A stretch of DNA of 52,816 nucleotides from Endotrypanum monterogeii (Eukaryota > Euglenozoa > Kinetoplastea > Trypanosomatida > Trypanosomatidae). A program made the position numbers and the translations under genes. Below, one piece after another: positions 27,750-38,300 of the stretch. Within the stretch, counting starts at the first letter, position 1; every line of letters begins with the position of its first letter. A model generated the notes under the pieces. The model saw nothing but the letters and a program-made list of their open reading frames with translations, was not told where the DNA came from and searched no databases. The DNA is taken from positions 289,885 to 342,700 of the forward strand of contig CM007324.1 of the NCBI GenBank assembly GCA_000333855.2. Direction: 5' to 3'.

Positions 27750-30700
27750 TTATTTTGCGCTACTACGATCATCACTCTCTTCATACGACTCTTCATAGTC
27801 GTCACTCTCCTCCACGTATTCGTAACCCTCCGGTGCAACGACTTCATCGCCAAAGATGAGCACTGGAGTCCCTTTTTTCACGAGGCTGTCGTCGTCACCG
27901 TCAGCTGAGTCGTCATCGCCGCGCTCTGACACGGCCACCGGCTGCGTGCCTGTGGTCCTCGAGCTGACGCTCGTAGCAAGCTCGTAGGGCTCCACCTGCG
28001 AGGCGATGAGGGAATCCCGAAAGTCAAGGGGGTATGCGACGGCGGCGCCGGCTGCCTGGCTCACGTTGTTGACGCCCCCACGCGAGTGTGCGGTAAAGCC
28101 AACTGCCGACTGCGGTGCCGCTGAAGGGGTCGCAGCTGGTGTGATTCGAGCTCGATGAGACATGGGCGAAGAGGACAGTTGTGTACGATAATAGGGTCGA
28201 GCTTCATGCGCCGTCCCCGCCGCTCCGGCGCGCAAAAGTCTCACGTGCTCGACTGCTTTGTGGGGCGTCGGTGTCTTGTTTAGCCTGGGTCGCGCCTCGC
28301 CTCGGCGCGTGTGGAGCGATTGACCGTGTTCACCTGTTAGTGGGGTTTCCTGCACGTACGTGGCGCGGCTGCGCTGCCCCGGATGTGGGGAGGGCGCTTG
28401 CGCCATTGTCACGTTTGCTTCCGAAGATGGAATGGCTGCAATCTGCTTCTGCAGTGCCTCGCTCTGAAACTCGATGCCGTAATTTTCGGACGTTCTGCCG
28501 GGACTGACTTTGTCGGATGGAGAGGAGGGGGAAGAGCTGTTCATGTCGCCTGCACTGCCGGCACGGTCGCCGCGCCCCTCATTTTTTCTCTTCTCCTCCT
28601 CGGGTGCGGCGTCGCCACGGACGGAGAAGGAATGGTGTGGGTGGTGGTAGTAGTGGTGATGGTGGTGCTGTGGCGCCTCGGGGTGCTTCTGCGGTTGTGA
28701 GGCGTGCGCTGGCACCGTCCGGGAGGTGTGTGCTCGCGCTGAAGGTGGAAGGCGCAGACCACTCACGTGCGAGTACCGTCGCGCCGTACTCGCTGAGGGT
28801 GTGGGTATTGTCTTGGAAATGGGGGCCGAGTGATGCAGGTTGCTGCCGCTGTTGACGGTGGAGGCGTGGTCCGCCCTGTCCACTGGGGGGTGCGGCGGCG
28901 GCAACGGTGGTGCGGAAGCGGCGTCGTTGTACTTGCGAGGGCGGTCAGACGTGACGCCAGACGCTGGGTTACCTTTTTGAGACGTAGTCGTTGTCGGAGT
29001 GTAGCCGGGTGAGGCGAGGGGGGAGGGCGAGTGCAGTTGCTGCTGTCGATGAGGCTGTGTATCCCTGGGTGGCGCATCCGGCGTTGCCGAGAACTCTTCT
29101 CCCCGGAAGGAAAGAGAACTGCGGCCCAAAGAGGACTGTCGGCTTGGTGTGAGCACGTGTTGCGGTTGCCCCGGTGGCGGCTGCCATCGCTCGGGGCGGA
29201 GCGGGGGAGGGAGAGCAGAGGCACGGGGCCTCGCGTCGCTAGCAGCCTTGACTCCTGCCCTATTCGGTGACGTCGACAGCCGCTGCGAATCTTGTGCTGC
29301 TGCGTACGGGAGGGATGTGCGGTACCCATCAAGACCGCCCTCCTTGCCACTGCTCGCCATTTGAGGATACAAGGTGGAGGAGGCGGAGGACTGCGAGAAC
29401 GAGCGTGGGGGCGGGTGAGCGAGAGGCCGGTGCGATGCGGTGCCCGAGTTACGACTGCTATCGCGCCGAAGAGGTGTTGGAGTTGCGGAGGGCGGGCTCG
29501 AATGTCCACGGATATGCTCGCGAGGCAGCTCTGCTTCTTTTCCTGCCCCTGCTGCCGGTGCGAAGGGTAGGGCCTGTGGTGGTGCAGCGGTCGCCAGGAC
29601 GGTGGTCGGCAGGGTAGTGCGGCGGTTCTGCTGCGCGCGCTGTAGTATATGACTGTAAAGATCTTCCACGGTGAACGTCTGAGGGTGTTGTTGCTGCAGT
29701 GAGAGGGTGCGTGAAAGACTGGCATTGCCCTCGGTGGCGGTAGCTCCGTTTTGAGAGTCACCTTTTTGCGCTAGTTGGGGCTGGTCACGGCTCCATCTTT
29801 TCATGGGAGGGCATTCAAAGGCGGTGCCCCTGACAATGCGCGTTCCCGTTGCCGTCTGCTGCACGTGCCGCTGCAGGAGGTAGACACCCGCGTCTCCGTT
29901 ATCGGATGCCTGCGCAGCGCCGCTGGAACCCAGAATAAACTGATGGGCAGGAAAGGGCTCATCCTTCGCATCCGGTGGCGTTGCCTTATCTGCCGCACGA
30001 GTTTGCTGTAGGATGCGCGGGGCAGGCTGCCGTGCTGTTGCCTTTGCCTCGGACGGGTTGCGCGTCGTGGCTACACTGGGTCGGTTGGTTGCGCGCGCCC
30101 AGCGGTTGCCGTCGTCAAGGAGGAACGTCGGGTGCGGCATACCCCCCTGCAGTGGGGCCCTATCAGATCTCTCGCGTCCGTAGGGCAGGTCACCTCCCTT
30201 GGCGCTTGGGTGGCGCAGCAGCATCGGGTAGCTGCGCACCACCTCATCCACGGCGAGGGTGTAGCTCACGGGATTGAGCAGCGCTGCCTCTTCCTCTGCC
30301 GTTATGCCCCCAATATCGGACGGGTCTGGCGCATCAGGGTTGAATACTTCGTCCGGCAGAATATACCTCACCTTCTTGGTGGTCTTCGTCAGGGTAGTCG
30401 TCGACACCTGAAGGGTGGGGGCAGCGAGGGCGCGCGGCTCCTCGGCTCCCGCCAACGTCCCGTGTTCAGGGGGGAGGTATCGGAGGGAAATATCCCCACT
30501 CACCGCTGGGATCGTCGTTGCTTGAGATTGCTTAGGGTGTGGGCTGCGGTGAGGGACTCTGCGTGGCCACTGGGGGCTCTCGCCACGTGTGGGGTGCACT
30601 TGTGAGGAGGAAGTGATCGAGGGCGACGCTTGCAGAGGGGCAGTCAAGCTGGCCGGTGCCTGTGGCAGGTTTCGTGGTGGTCGCGTGGCCGTCGTCTGAT

Positions 30701-31571
30701 GAGACGGTAGCGAAGCATTAATCGAGTTGGCGGAGGAGTGATGGTGATGCGTCGACCTCGGTGACGGTACCGGATGCCTCTGCTGTGGCTCTGGTGGACG
30801 CGGGTGGTGCTCACTAGTGACCACAGTCTCTTGCTTCGGAGGACGGACTGAGGTGAAGGGAGCAGAGGATGTATCGCCCGAGGAGGCTGTGTCACCTGCC
30901 TTTGGAAGTGTTCCGGTAGGGTAGTGTTGGGTGGCGCCGTTCGTACCCTGCGGGGAGGCCCTGCGCCAGCGCTGCTCCGGCGTTGCCCGAAACGCTGGCG
31001 TGTTCCTTGTTTCTTCCCACTGATTGGGGGTCGTAGATGACGAAGGTTGTGCCCACACCTCCACCGCACTGTCACGCGTAACACCCAGGACTTCTATAGA
31101 ATGCCTACTGCTACGCGTGTCCTGTGAAGAAACGACGTCGCCGTCTGGCGCCCGAGGCGGTGCTGCGCCACCGCGAATACCGCTATGGGAGGCGCGGGAG
31201 AGGTGGTGTGTTAACGGGTTTCCCGAGCCCTGGGGCGTGGGCGGAATGGGAATCTCTTGCGGGTTGTCGGCGGTGTGCGTTCGACCACCGTGACGGAGGA
31301 CGCCGACGGTAGGAGAAACGGCGACAGGGGCAGTGGTGGGCGTGTGCGCTACCGTAGCCGAGCTCTCATAGCCGACAACAGAAGCAGAACTCTGCCCCAC
31401 GCAACTGCCCGCTGGCCTATTGGGAAAGAAAGCTTCGCCCGCACTCATCGTTGCCCGACCTGCATGCCGTGCAGAGCTGCGGCCGAGAATCCGCGGGGTG
31501 GACATCTCGGCGAGCAACCCAGGATGAGTCGACGATGGCGATGCTAGTGGATTGCCCTCTAGAGGTTTCAT
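27750..31571 (-). CDS. hypothetical Pro/Ser-rich protein with acidic C-terminus, 1273 aa
   Basis: Family not recognised. The frame opens at GTG 31592; the ATG at 31571 (MKPLEGNPLAS) is chosen. The chain is Pro, Ser, His, Thr and Arg rich, with long disordered stretches. Three short segments look conserved: KKVRYILPDEVFNPDAPDP followed by a helix-like AEEEAALLNPVSYTLAVDEV at about residues 405-460; GVYLLQRHVQQ with RIVRGTAFECPPMKRW near 560-600; and NYGIE at 1030-1034 with a helical follow-on. The last 80 residues include VLIFGDEVVAPEGYEYVEE and an acidic Glu/Asp/Tyr-rich tail. The NYGIE motif also occurs near the N-terminus of the 1751-aa protein at 40341-45596. Function is not inferable. Confidence 0.87.
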   Translation of the reverse strand: MKPLEGNPLASPSSTHPGLLAEMSTPRILGRSSARHAGRATMSAGEAFFPNRPAGSCVGQSSASVVGYESSATVAHTPTTAPVAVSPTVGVLRHGGRTHTADNPQEIPIPPTPQGSGNPLTHHLSRASHSGIRGGAAPPRAPDGDVVSSQDTRSSRHSIEVLGVTRDSAVEVWAQPSSSTTPNQWEETRNTPAFRATPEQRWRRASPQGTNGATQHYPTGTLPKAGDTASSGDTSSAPFTSVRPPKQETVVTSEHHPRPPEPQQRHPVPSPRSTHHHHSSANSINASLPSHQTTATRPPRNLPQAPASLTAPLQASPSITSSSQVHPTRGESPQWPRRVPHRSPHPKQSQATTIPAVSGDISLRYLPPEHGTLAGAEEPRALAAPTLQVSTTTLTKTTKKVRYILPDEVFNPDAPDPSDIGGITAEEEAALLNPVSYTLAVDEVVRSYPMLLRHPSAKGGDLPYGRERSDRAPLQGGMPHPTFLLDDGNRWARATNRPSVATTRNPSEAKATARQPAPRILQQTRAADKATPPDAKDEPFPAHQFILGSSGAAQASDNGDAGVYLLQRHVQQTATGTRIVRGTAFECPPMKRWSRDQPQLAQKGDSQNGATATEGNASLSRTLSLQQQHPQTFTVEDLYSHILQRAQQNRRTTLPTTVLATAAPPQALPFAPAAGAGKEAELPREHIRGHSSPPSATPTPLRRDSSRNSGTASHRPLAHPPPRSFSQSSASSTLYPQMASSGKEGGLDGYRTSLPYAAAQDSQRLSTSPNRAGVKAASDARPRASALPPPLRPERWQPPPGQPQHVLTPSRQSSLGRSSLSFRGEEFSATPDAPPRDTQPHRQQQLHSPSPLASPGYTPTTTTSQKGNPASGVTSDRPRKYNDAASAPPLPPPHPPVDRADHASTVNSGSNLHHSAPISKTIPTPSASTARRYSHVSGLRLPPSARAHTSRTVPAHASQPQKHPEAPQHHHHHYYHHPHHSFSVRGDAAPEEEKRKNEGRGDRAGSAGDMNSSSPSSPSDKVSPGRTSENYGIEFQSEALQKQIAAIPSSEANVTMAQAPSPHPGQRSRATYVQETPLTGEHGQSLHTRRGEARPRLNKTPTPHKAVEHVRLLRAGAAGTAHEARPYYRTQLSSSPMSHRARITPAATPSAAPQSAVGFTAHSRGGVNNVSQAAGAAVAYPLDFRDSLIASQVEPYELATSVSSRTTGTQPVAVSERGDDDSADGDDDSLVKKGTPVLIFGDEVVAPEGYEYVEESDDYEESYEESDDRSSAK

Positions 31572-31730
31572 TGCGCTCAACGGGAGACTCACGCTGGAGG
31601 GGGGGGGGAAGGGATGTGTGTGTGTGTCTTCCCTTGCAAGTAGGACGGCCTCTATCCTACTGCGACGTGGACGTAAAGGGGGATAAGGGTGTTGTCTACC
31701 GAAACTTCAAAAGAAAGTAATAAAGAAGAA

Positions 31731-31768
<38 letters not shown>

Positions 31769-31965
31769 ATATAAGTATACAGGCCTTGTCTCGGTCACTG
31801 TAGCTCGAAAAAAAAAAAAACTGCAAATCAAAGAACAAGAAACAGCTAAAGACGGTTTTTATGCTGTCGTGAAAAAAAGCAGAGGCTGCACCAGCATCAA
31901 GTGAGCAACACGTTATGATTGTCTTTCTTCTTCCCCCCCTCCTTTTCGCTTCGCGAAGCAGATCA

Positions 31966-31966
<1 letters not shown>

Positions 31967-31994
<28 letters not shown>
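31967..31994. repeat. (CA)n microsatellite
   Basis: About fourteen CA units in the 5' flank of the gene starting at 31571. Confidence 0.9.
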
Positions 31995-31996
<2 letters not shown>

Positions 31997-32069
31997 CACA
32001 CGCGGGCGCAATGGATATATATCTCTATATACTTACTTACCGAGTAGAGGCATACAATACACCATACAT

Positions 32070-32101
<32 letters not shown>

Positions 32102-32168
32102 GATGAAATAAAAAGTATACTATGATTGTGTATAAAAACAAATATATAAATACATGAATATATATAAC

Positions 32169-32195
32169 TATAATAATAATAATAATAATAATAAT
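32169..32195. repeat. (ATA)n trinucleotide repeat
   Basis: About nine perfect triplet units, the only long A/T trinucleotide run in the window. Confidence 0.9.
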
Positions 32196-32361
32196 ACAAG
32201 AGCAAGTAAAGAGACGGGAAAAAATTATTTAGGAGTAGGGCACCTTGTGGCCACGTAAACGAGTGTATGTGTGTTTGAAGAAGGGGAACAGGTACAAATA
32301 TAAGGAAAACAGAAGGAGCCGTCAAGCAACACCCACGTCGCCAACGCCACGGCCACCGACT

Positions 32362-33549
32362 TCAACAACGTTGATGGTGAGGAACACTCCCCCACTCTCT
32401 TCTGTCTCTGTCCCTTCCGAAGAGTGGATACAAACGAGAAAAAACGGCGAAGCAGAAAAGGGGAAGGGAGAGGAGGGGGAGGGGGGGGGGGGCGAGGAGA
32501 CTCCGTAGATGGGGGTAAGCAACACGACGTATGCAAGGTGGACAATGCGCCTGTACAGATTTGGGGGGAAAAAGGGCCGGGGAGGAGGGAGGAAGGAGGG
32601 GAGGGGTGAATGATTCGATTTTGCGTGTCTCTCGGTCGTTGGACAGTCGCACGATAGTAGAAATAAAAAAAACAGGGATGTGTTGTGGTGGTGGGATGGG
32701 GTCGGGCTGGGGGGGGTGGGGGAGGTGCTTTCGCACACGTGTAGGTCGGGATGTACCTTGTCCCTGCGTTGGAGGATGGGATGGGGAAGAGAAGAGGGGG
32801 GGGGGAAATAAACCACTCACCGCAGAAAGTCCGTAATGCAGTGCGTGTGAGTCAGCGCCCTTCACTATTGTGTGTGTTTGTTGTTTTAAAATTTTATTCC
32901 ACCGTCTTGGTGCTGGAGGGAAGGGGGGGAGGGAGGGAGGTCGCAAAATGTGCGTCCGTCTGTGTGACGGGAAAAAGAGGAAGGAGACAGAAAACCCACA
33001 GAGCTCGCGAACCAATTTTTTTTTTTTTGATCTATATGGGAGTTTTTTGCTGCTGCTGTGAAGGCTACAATGTGTAGGGGTATTGAAGGCGGCGTCTGAT
33101 GGGACGGGAAGCGAGAGAGAGAGGGGGAGGGAGGGAGGGAGGGGGGTATACGTGTTACACCACAACAAGGCGGTTATGACTATCGAGTGCGAGTGGGCGA
33201 GAGAGGTCAAGGAAAACAGTATGAAGTTGCGTGCACGTGTATGTTCATTATTGGAAGAGAATGATATGGGAGAAGACATTAGATCGCGTCGATCTCGGTG
33301 GCCTAAACCAGGCGCCGTTTCAGTTCTCATGTGGAAGAAGTAGGCGCTGTACACCGCCCCCCCCCCCACACACACACGCTCCCTACACATATACATATGT
33401 ATATGTATGTGTGTGTCTGTGTTTGAGTGTGACTTACTTCTTGCTGTGCGAGACTTACGTGTCAATGGATATGACCCCTCTTGTTCCGGATCCGCGGGTA
33501 TGGAGTCCTCTGCAAGATCATCTCTATCCATCGTCTCCTCCCTCTGCAT
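32362..33549 (-). other. unconfirmed open frame, 395 codons, pyrimidine-biased
   Basis: An ATG at 33549 opens a frame of 395 codons. The first 50 residues (MQREETMDRDDLAEDSIPAD and following) have ordinary protein composition, but the rest is Pro, Ser, His, Leu and Phe rich, as expected from pyrimidine-rich sequence, which has few stop codons by chance. Upstream in transcript sense there is a good polypyrimidine tract (33653-33690 plus a T-run) and an AG at 33608-33607. The first ATG after that AG starts a four-codon frame (33585-33571). I treat it as a possible transcript with doubtful coding capacity. Confidence 0.2.
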
Positions 33550-33606
33550 TTCTCTTGAGACCTCTTCACTTCACTGGGTCGGCATACGTGTCCACCTCGA
33601 GTGCCA

Positions 33607-33690
33607 CTAAGTGCGGAACACAGACACACACACACACAAAGAAAAAAAAACTACTGAGGCGAGGGGTGAGGATGGAGGAGGGAGGCGGGC
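33607..33690 (-). promoter_or_regulatory. candidate trans-splice acceptor of an orphan transcript
   Basis: In transcript sense a CCTCCCTCCTCCATCCTCAC-type tract and a nine-T run are followed by GCACTTAG. The AG is at 33608-33607. It is far from both neighbouring annotated starts, so it may serve an unannotated transcript or be chance. Confidence 0.25.
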
Positions 33691-34073
33691 GAAACCAAGG
33701 CAAGGAGGTGCGTGAAGAGGGTCACTTTGAGGGTGCAGATAAAAACTGCACTGTATGAAAGTGAAAAAAAAAAACAATGGTACAACCCTGTATGAATGCA
33801 ATCAGGAATAACCTACACCGAAGAGCGTGAAGAAAGCCGTGAGGGGCGTGAGAAAGGGGATCATATGTGGGGAATGGTTGTGGGGCAGGTGTTGTGTATG
33901 TCAGTCACCGAGGGCGGATGGCGGGATCAGTGTGGAGAAGAGACGACGGGATCTAAAATACTTGAGGCTGATGCTACGGAATTCACTTCTTAGCCCTCCC
34001 CCTCGAGCTAACCGGACGCAACCCTATACCAACTGCTCAAACATCTTACCCGTGTAGCCCCCACCCACCCCAC

Positions 34074-34104
<31 letters not shown>

Positions 34105-34633
34105 CACACACACGCTCACTACTATATATATATATATATATATATAATGAATGCGTGTGTGTGAAGAGAGGGGTGGGGGTGGGGGTGGGGTGGGGGGACA
34201 TCATGAGAAGCGATGGTAATAAGAGAGGAGGGAGAGCGAGAAGAAACCACGCAGTCCCGGAAGAATCTACAAACCACCAGGTATATGAACAAAACACAAC
34301 GACACAAGCTTGTGAAGAGATATGTGAGTGATGATGGCGAAGATAAACTCCCGCGTCTTGCCCCATCGCCATCCTTTTCTTTCACTCTTCCCTGCTCCCT
34401 CACCACATCCCCAGTTTCATTAAATATCAGTGTAAGCGTATCGGAAAAAAATCTAGAACAAAACACAAAGATAAAAATACAGAGTAGTGTAAGCATGTGC
34501 ACACGAAACAGACACAAACACACGCATACATAAACATATATGTGTATATGTATACGTTTGTTGGTACACCGCGAGAAGGGGAAGAAAAAGGTAGAACTCA
34601 AGACAAAAAAATGTATCGGCAGAATGTCGTTCA

Positions 34634-34636
<3 letters not shown>

Positions 34637-34669
<33 letters not shown>
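34637..34669. repeat. (TA)n microsatellite
   Basis: About sixteen TA units in the region between the TPR/IQ gene and the gene starting at 31571. Confidence 0.9.
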
Positions 34670-34672
<3 letters not shown>

Positions 34673-35355
34673 AACAAAAGAAAGAAACGGCGAAGGGGGG
34701 ATGACAGCGAGGCGAAGGGAGAAAGAGATGGGGGCCATGTCCACGCAATCGCTGCTGCTGCTGGAGGGGGGGAGGGGAGGAGTCGTGTGTCTATGTATAC
34801 GTACGGCAAGCGAACATCCCCCGATTACTTCGCCCATCCGCAACAGCGTAAGAGGGGTGTGGGATGGAAATGATTAGAGATTGCCCCCCCCCGCGTGTGT
34901 GGATATCCCAGAATTCCCAACAGACAGACACACTCGTAAATCCACACGTGTGTACAGTTCATCACAGAGTAGTCGCCTCTTGTTCGATAGATCTCTAAAA
35001 AAAGATCAACATCTGCCAAAAACTCAGACTAGGGAGTTGGCTCAGGACACACACACAGACTATTGTTCCCCCCCACCCCCCACCCCACCCGCGAGGTCAG
35101 GCTGACCCTTCTCCCCACTGCCCCCCCCCAACACACACACATACACACACCTCTACCTGACCTAGTCTCTACTGCATGGGCGGGGAGGGAAGGGAGTAGC
35201 TCGACAACTGGGTGATGTCCAGTTGCTTTGGTGGCGCCGGGACATTGTGGTAACGCGGGTGAGCTAGTCGCCCGTCACCTGAGTTGTTCGCGGAGGGGTC
35301 TTATTCCCCATTTCCGTGCAGCCTCACTGGAAGAAAAGCTCTGCTGCATCGCAGA

Positions 35356-38300
35356 CTACTTGCCACTGCTTGTCGCTTTCACAGACGACCGCGCCGATGG
35401 TGTGGCACTTGCGTTATTAGATTTTGAGGGGTCTCTCGCACCCTTCACATACTTTGCCCCCAAGCTCTCTACACGATTGCTGTCGTCATCCGTAACAGAT
35501 GGGGAATCGCTTTCCCAGCTCGTATTGCTCACCTGTTCTTCGACCTCGACACTGCCGCTGCTGCTCCTTGTGATGACATCACTGCCACCGCGGTCGCTGC
35601 TGTCTCGGGGATTCCGCATGTAGGTCCGAACGCGTCGCGTTTTAGTTATTTTGCAGGTCGAGATCTTCTTCGTCTTTCGGGCCTGCGGGGACACGTGGGT
35701 ACGACTGTTCGATTCTGTTGGGGGGTAAGCCGGAGCTTCAGAGAGATGACCCCGGCTTCTGGTGTCGCTCTGGGCTTCGTGGTTCTGATGCGGCATCAAA
35801 GCGCCCCGACTACTCGACCCACTGCGGCCCCTATAGTTGTGAGGCGGCTGGAAGATCGGAAACCCATTCGGCTCCATCGGGTAAGCTGCGTTCGGCTGCA
35901 CCAAAGGGGGGAACTGCTCTCGCGCGGAGTTCGGTCGCAGAATCGGTACGTGTGACCGAGACAACGCCGACGGGGATTGCACCGAGTTCCGTCCAGGAAT
36001 GACCTCGCCCGGGGCGTCCTCCTCGCTCGACGTATGGGACTCCTCGTTGGCCCGGTATAAGTGTGACGGCAGTCCTCTTCCCATCATCGGCGGTTGCCCC
36101 GACTCGGGAACCCTACGGGAGTCTGGCACGCGGACGATGGCTGCGGAGTTGTCGCTAGACCACGGATCGACTGCCTTCTTGGCACCTGAGCTTTTCTTTG
36201 CTCCGGACACCGGGCGGGTAGGAATGTGTGAAGGGGCTGGGAAAGGCTCCCCTAGAGGCTGCTGCCGCTGCGTTGATACCGGTGCTGATGCGGGCTGGGG
36301 AGGGGCGCGATCCATCCTCTGCTCGGGGATGGGGTGCCCACCAGACTCACGTTGCGGCGGTGGCGGCGATACCCTAGAGGCCACCTGTCGGGTTGTCCGT
36401 GGCGGCTCGTCCTCCATGTGCACCGACGGTCCCTGAGCACCTGCTCGCTTGGCTTTGTGTGGAGGTGGGAAGCTCTGCGGCACCATTGGCCTGCTTTCAT
36501 GCGGCTCGACCTTTCTTCCTCCCCCCTCGCGTTGAGATGATGGCGACGGCGGCGTTAGTCGATACTGTCGTTGAGCTGGCATTGACGGTGAGCTGGGCTT
36601 CTCCAAAGCCTCCTCCTCCTCCTCCTGTTGCTGCTGCTGCTGTTGTTGTTGTTGGTCCGGCGGCAGCGCTGGTCTCAGCGTTTTCAGCGGCTGTGGCGCA
36701 TCTTGGAGCTCCTCATACTCTGAGGAGTCCTCGTCGTCCGTGACATCATCCTCACTGTCGACGAGATCCTCTGTGATGGTTTTGGTAACCGTTGTGGTGC
36801 GCACAGTGAGTACGTCGCCATACTCGGTGTGCTCGATATGTGTGTCTGTCTGAGTGTCTTGTGTTGTGCCCACAACGGTTGCATTGGGGACCATCGTCAT
36901 GAAGGTGTCACCACCCTGGGTGTGCTGCGCCGGGGCGTAGCTGAGAAGCGGGCCGGGTATGTAGGGGGGGTTGCCTTCGTGGGTTTCGTAGGTTGCACCA
37001 GGAGGACGGTGAGGCTCGACGCGGGCCCTTTCAGGGTCGCGTCCCTCGACTATTTGTGGCACCATCGCCCATTCTTTCGCCTCGGCAGCGTTTCCCTCGG
37101 CGGTCTGCATCACGGAGACACCCTTGTCGCTTCTGGAGTCACCGTACAGTTCGTCATCGTTGCCGCTGCCCACGAACCCGTCCGCAGGCATGTCATTGAC
37201 ATAATCGCTGAGGAAGTCGAGGTCGGGTGTCGGGCGGTACTTGCGCGGGACCCAGAGATGCCTCCGCACCGGGCGCCCCAGCGCGCTCTCTAGCTGTTGC
37301 ATTGCTCGATACATCTTCCAGGTGCTCTGAATTTTTGTTGCCATATCGTTGCGCGTCTGCTCCCCCAGAAGTCCCTCCACCCTCGTGGTGCGCTGCATCA
37401 GTTGAACGACCCATGGATGGTCGTAGTCGAATACACTGCACAGGATACCCACACACCGCCGCACGAGCAGCAGCGCACGACTGTAGAGCTCCAGATCCTC
37501 ATACATCTGCGCCAGCTCTATCTGAGGTGGGATGAGGAGCTCCGACTGTGAATTGTGACCAATCTGAACTACCTCACAGCACCGCAGCAGCAGCAGTTCA
37601 CACGGCGAGGCGACGAGCTCGCGCGTCATGCGACTGTGGAGCACAAACTCGTCTTCGCGGTTCACCGCCGTCATCTGCACCGCATGCGGCGCACGCATCT
37701 TGACGCGTTGGAAGAGCGGTCCCGTCTGCCGCCGCGGCGGGCGCGGCGCCATAGATCTGAGGATGGCCTCGTTGAGACTGAAGACACTGCCGCCGTCAGA
37801 CAGTAGGCTGTCCTCAAGCGAGCTCATGGACGAGCCGGCGTCGGTGGCTGTGTCGCCGCGGTCGACGGCCATCACCTTGGGGTGCTTGCCATCAACAAAA
37901 ACGAAACCCTCATGGTCTCGTTCGTGGTGATACCAAATCCGTGCCAGCCCCACCATGGCCAATACGTACCGTTTGAGAACCATGTACATATCTGTTTCCT
38001 GCCGCGCAACCCTCTTCTCCGCCAGCACAATCGCGCGGCTGTAGGTGCTCTTGGCACTTTCGGTCTCCCCTTGCTGGTAGTAGATGTCCCCCTCCTTCTG
38101 GTATACGGTCACTGCTAGCTGATCGAAGCGACACTTCGGCACAGACTCCAGAAGAGGGTAGCACTCCCGAAGCAGCTCCAGTCTCTCGACAGGGTTGTCC
38201 TTCGACACGGTGTCCACCTGCTCAAGCAGCTCTAGGATGCGCAGAGAAACCGGGTCGGCATTGCGTGTGAACGCACGGAGGGCCTCCTCGTCATTTCGAG

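Larger units (their letters stand above)
31572..35355. other. 3.8-kb intergenic, largest in the window
   Basis: It contains TA runs at 31735-31765, 32078-32100 and 34637-34669, a CA run at 31967-31994, an (ATA)n triplet run at 32169-32195, purine blocks (+ strand) at 32460-32493 and 32915-32940, T/A homopolymers, a GAG-rich block at 33113-33145, a 20-bp palindrome at 33387-33406 and CT/CA/TA repeats at 34073-34145. A long pyrimidine-biased open frame at 32362-33549 is described separately. Nothing else looks coding. Confidence 0.55.
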
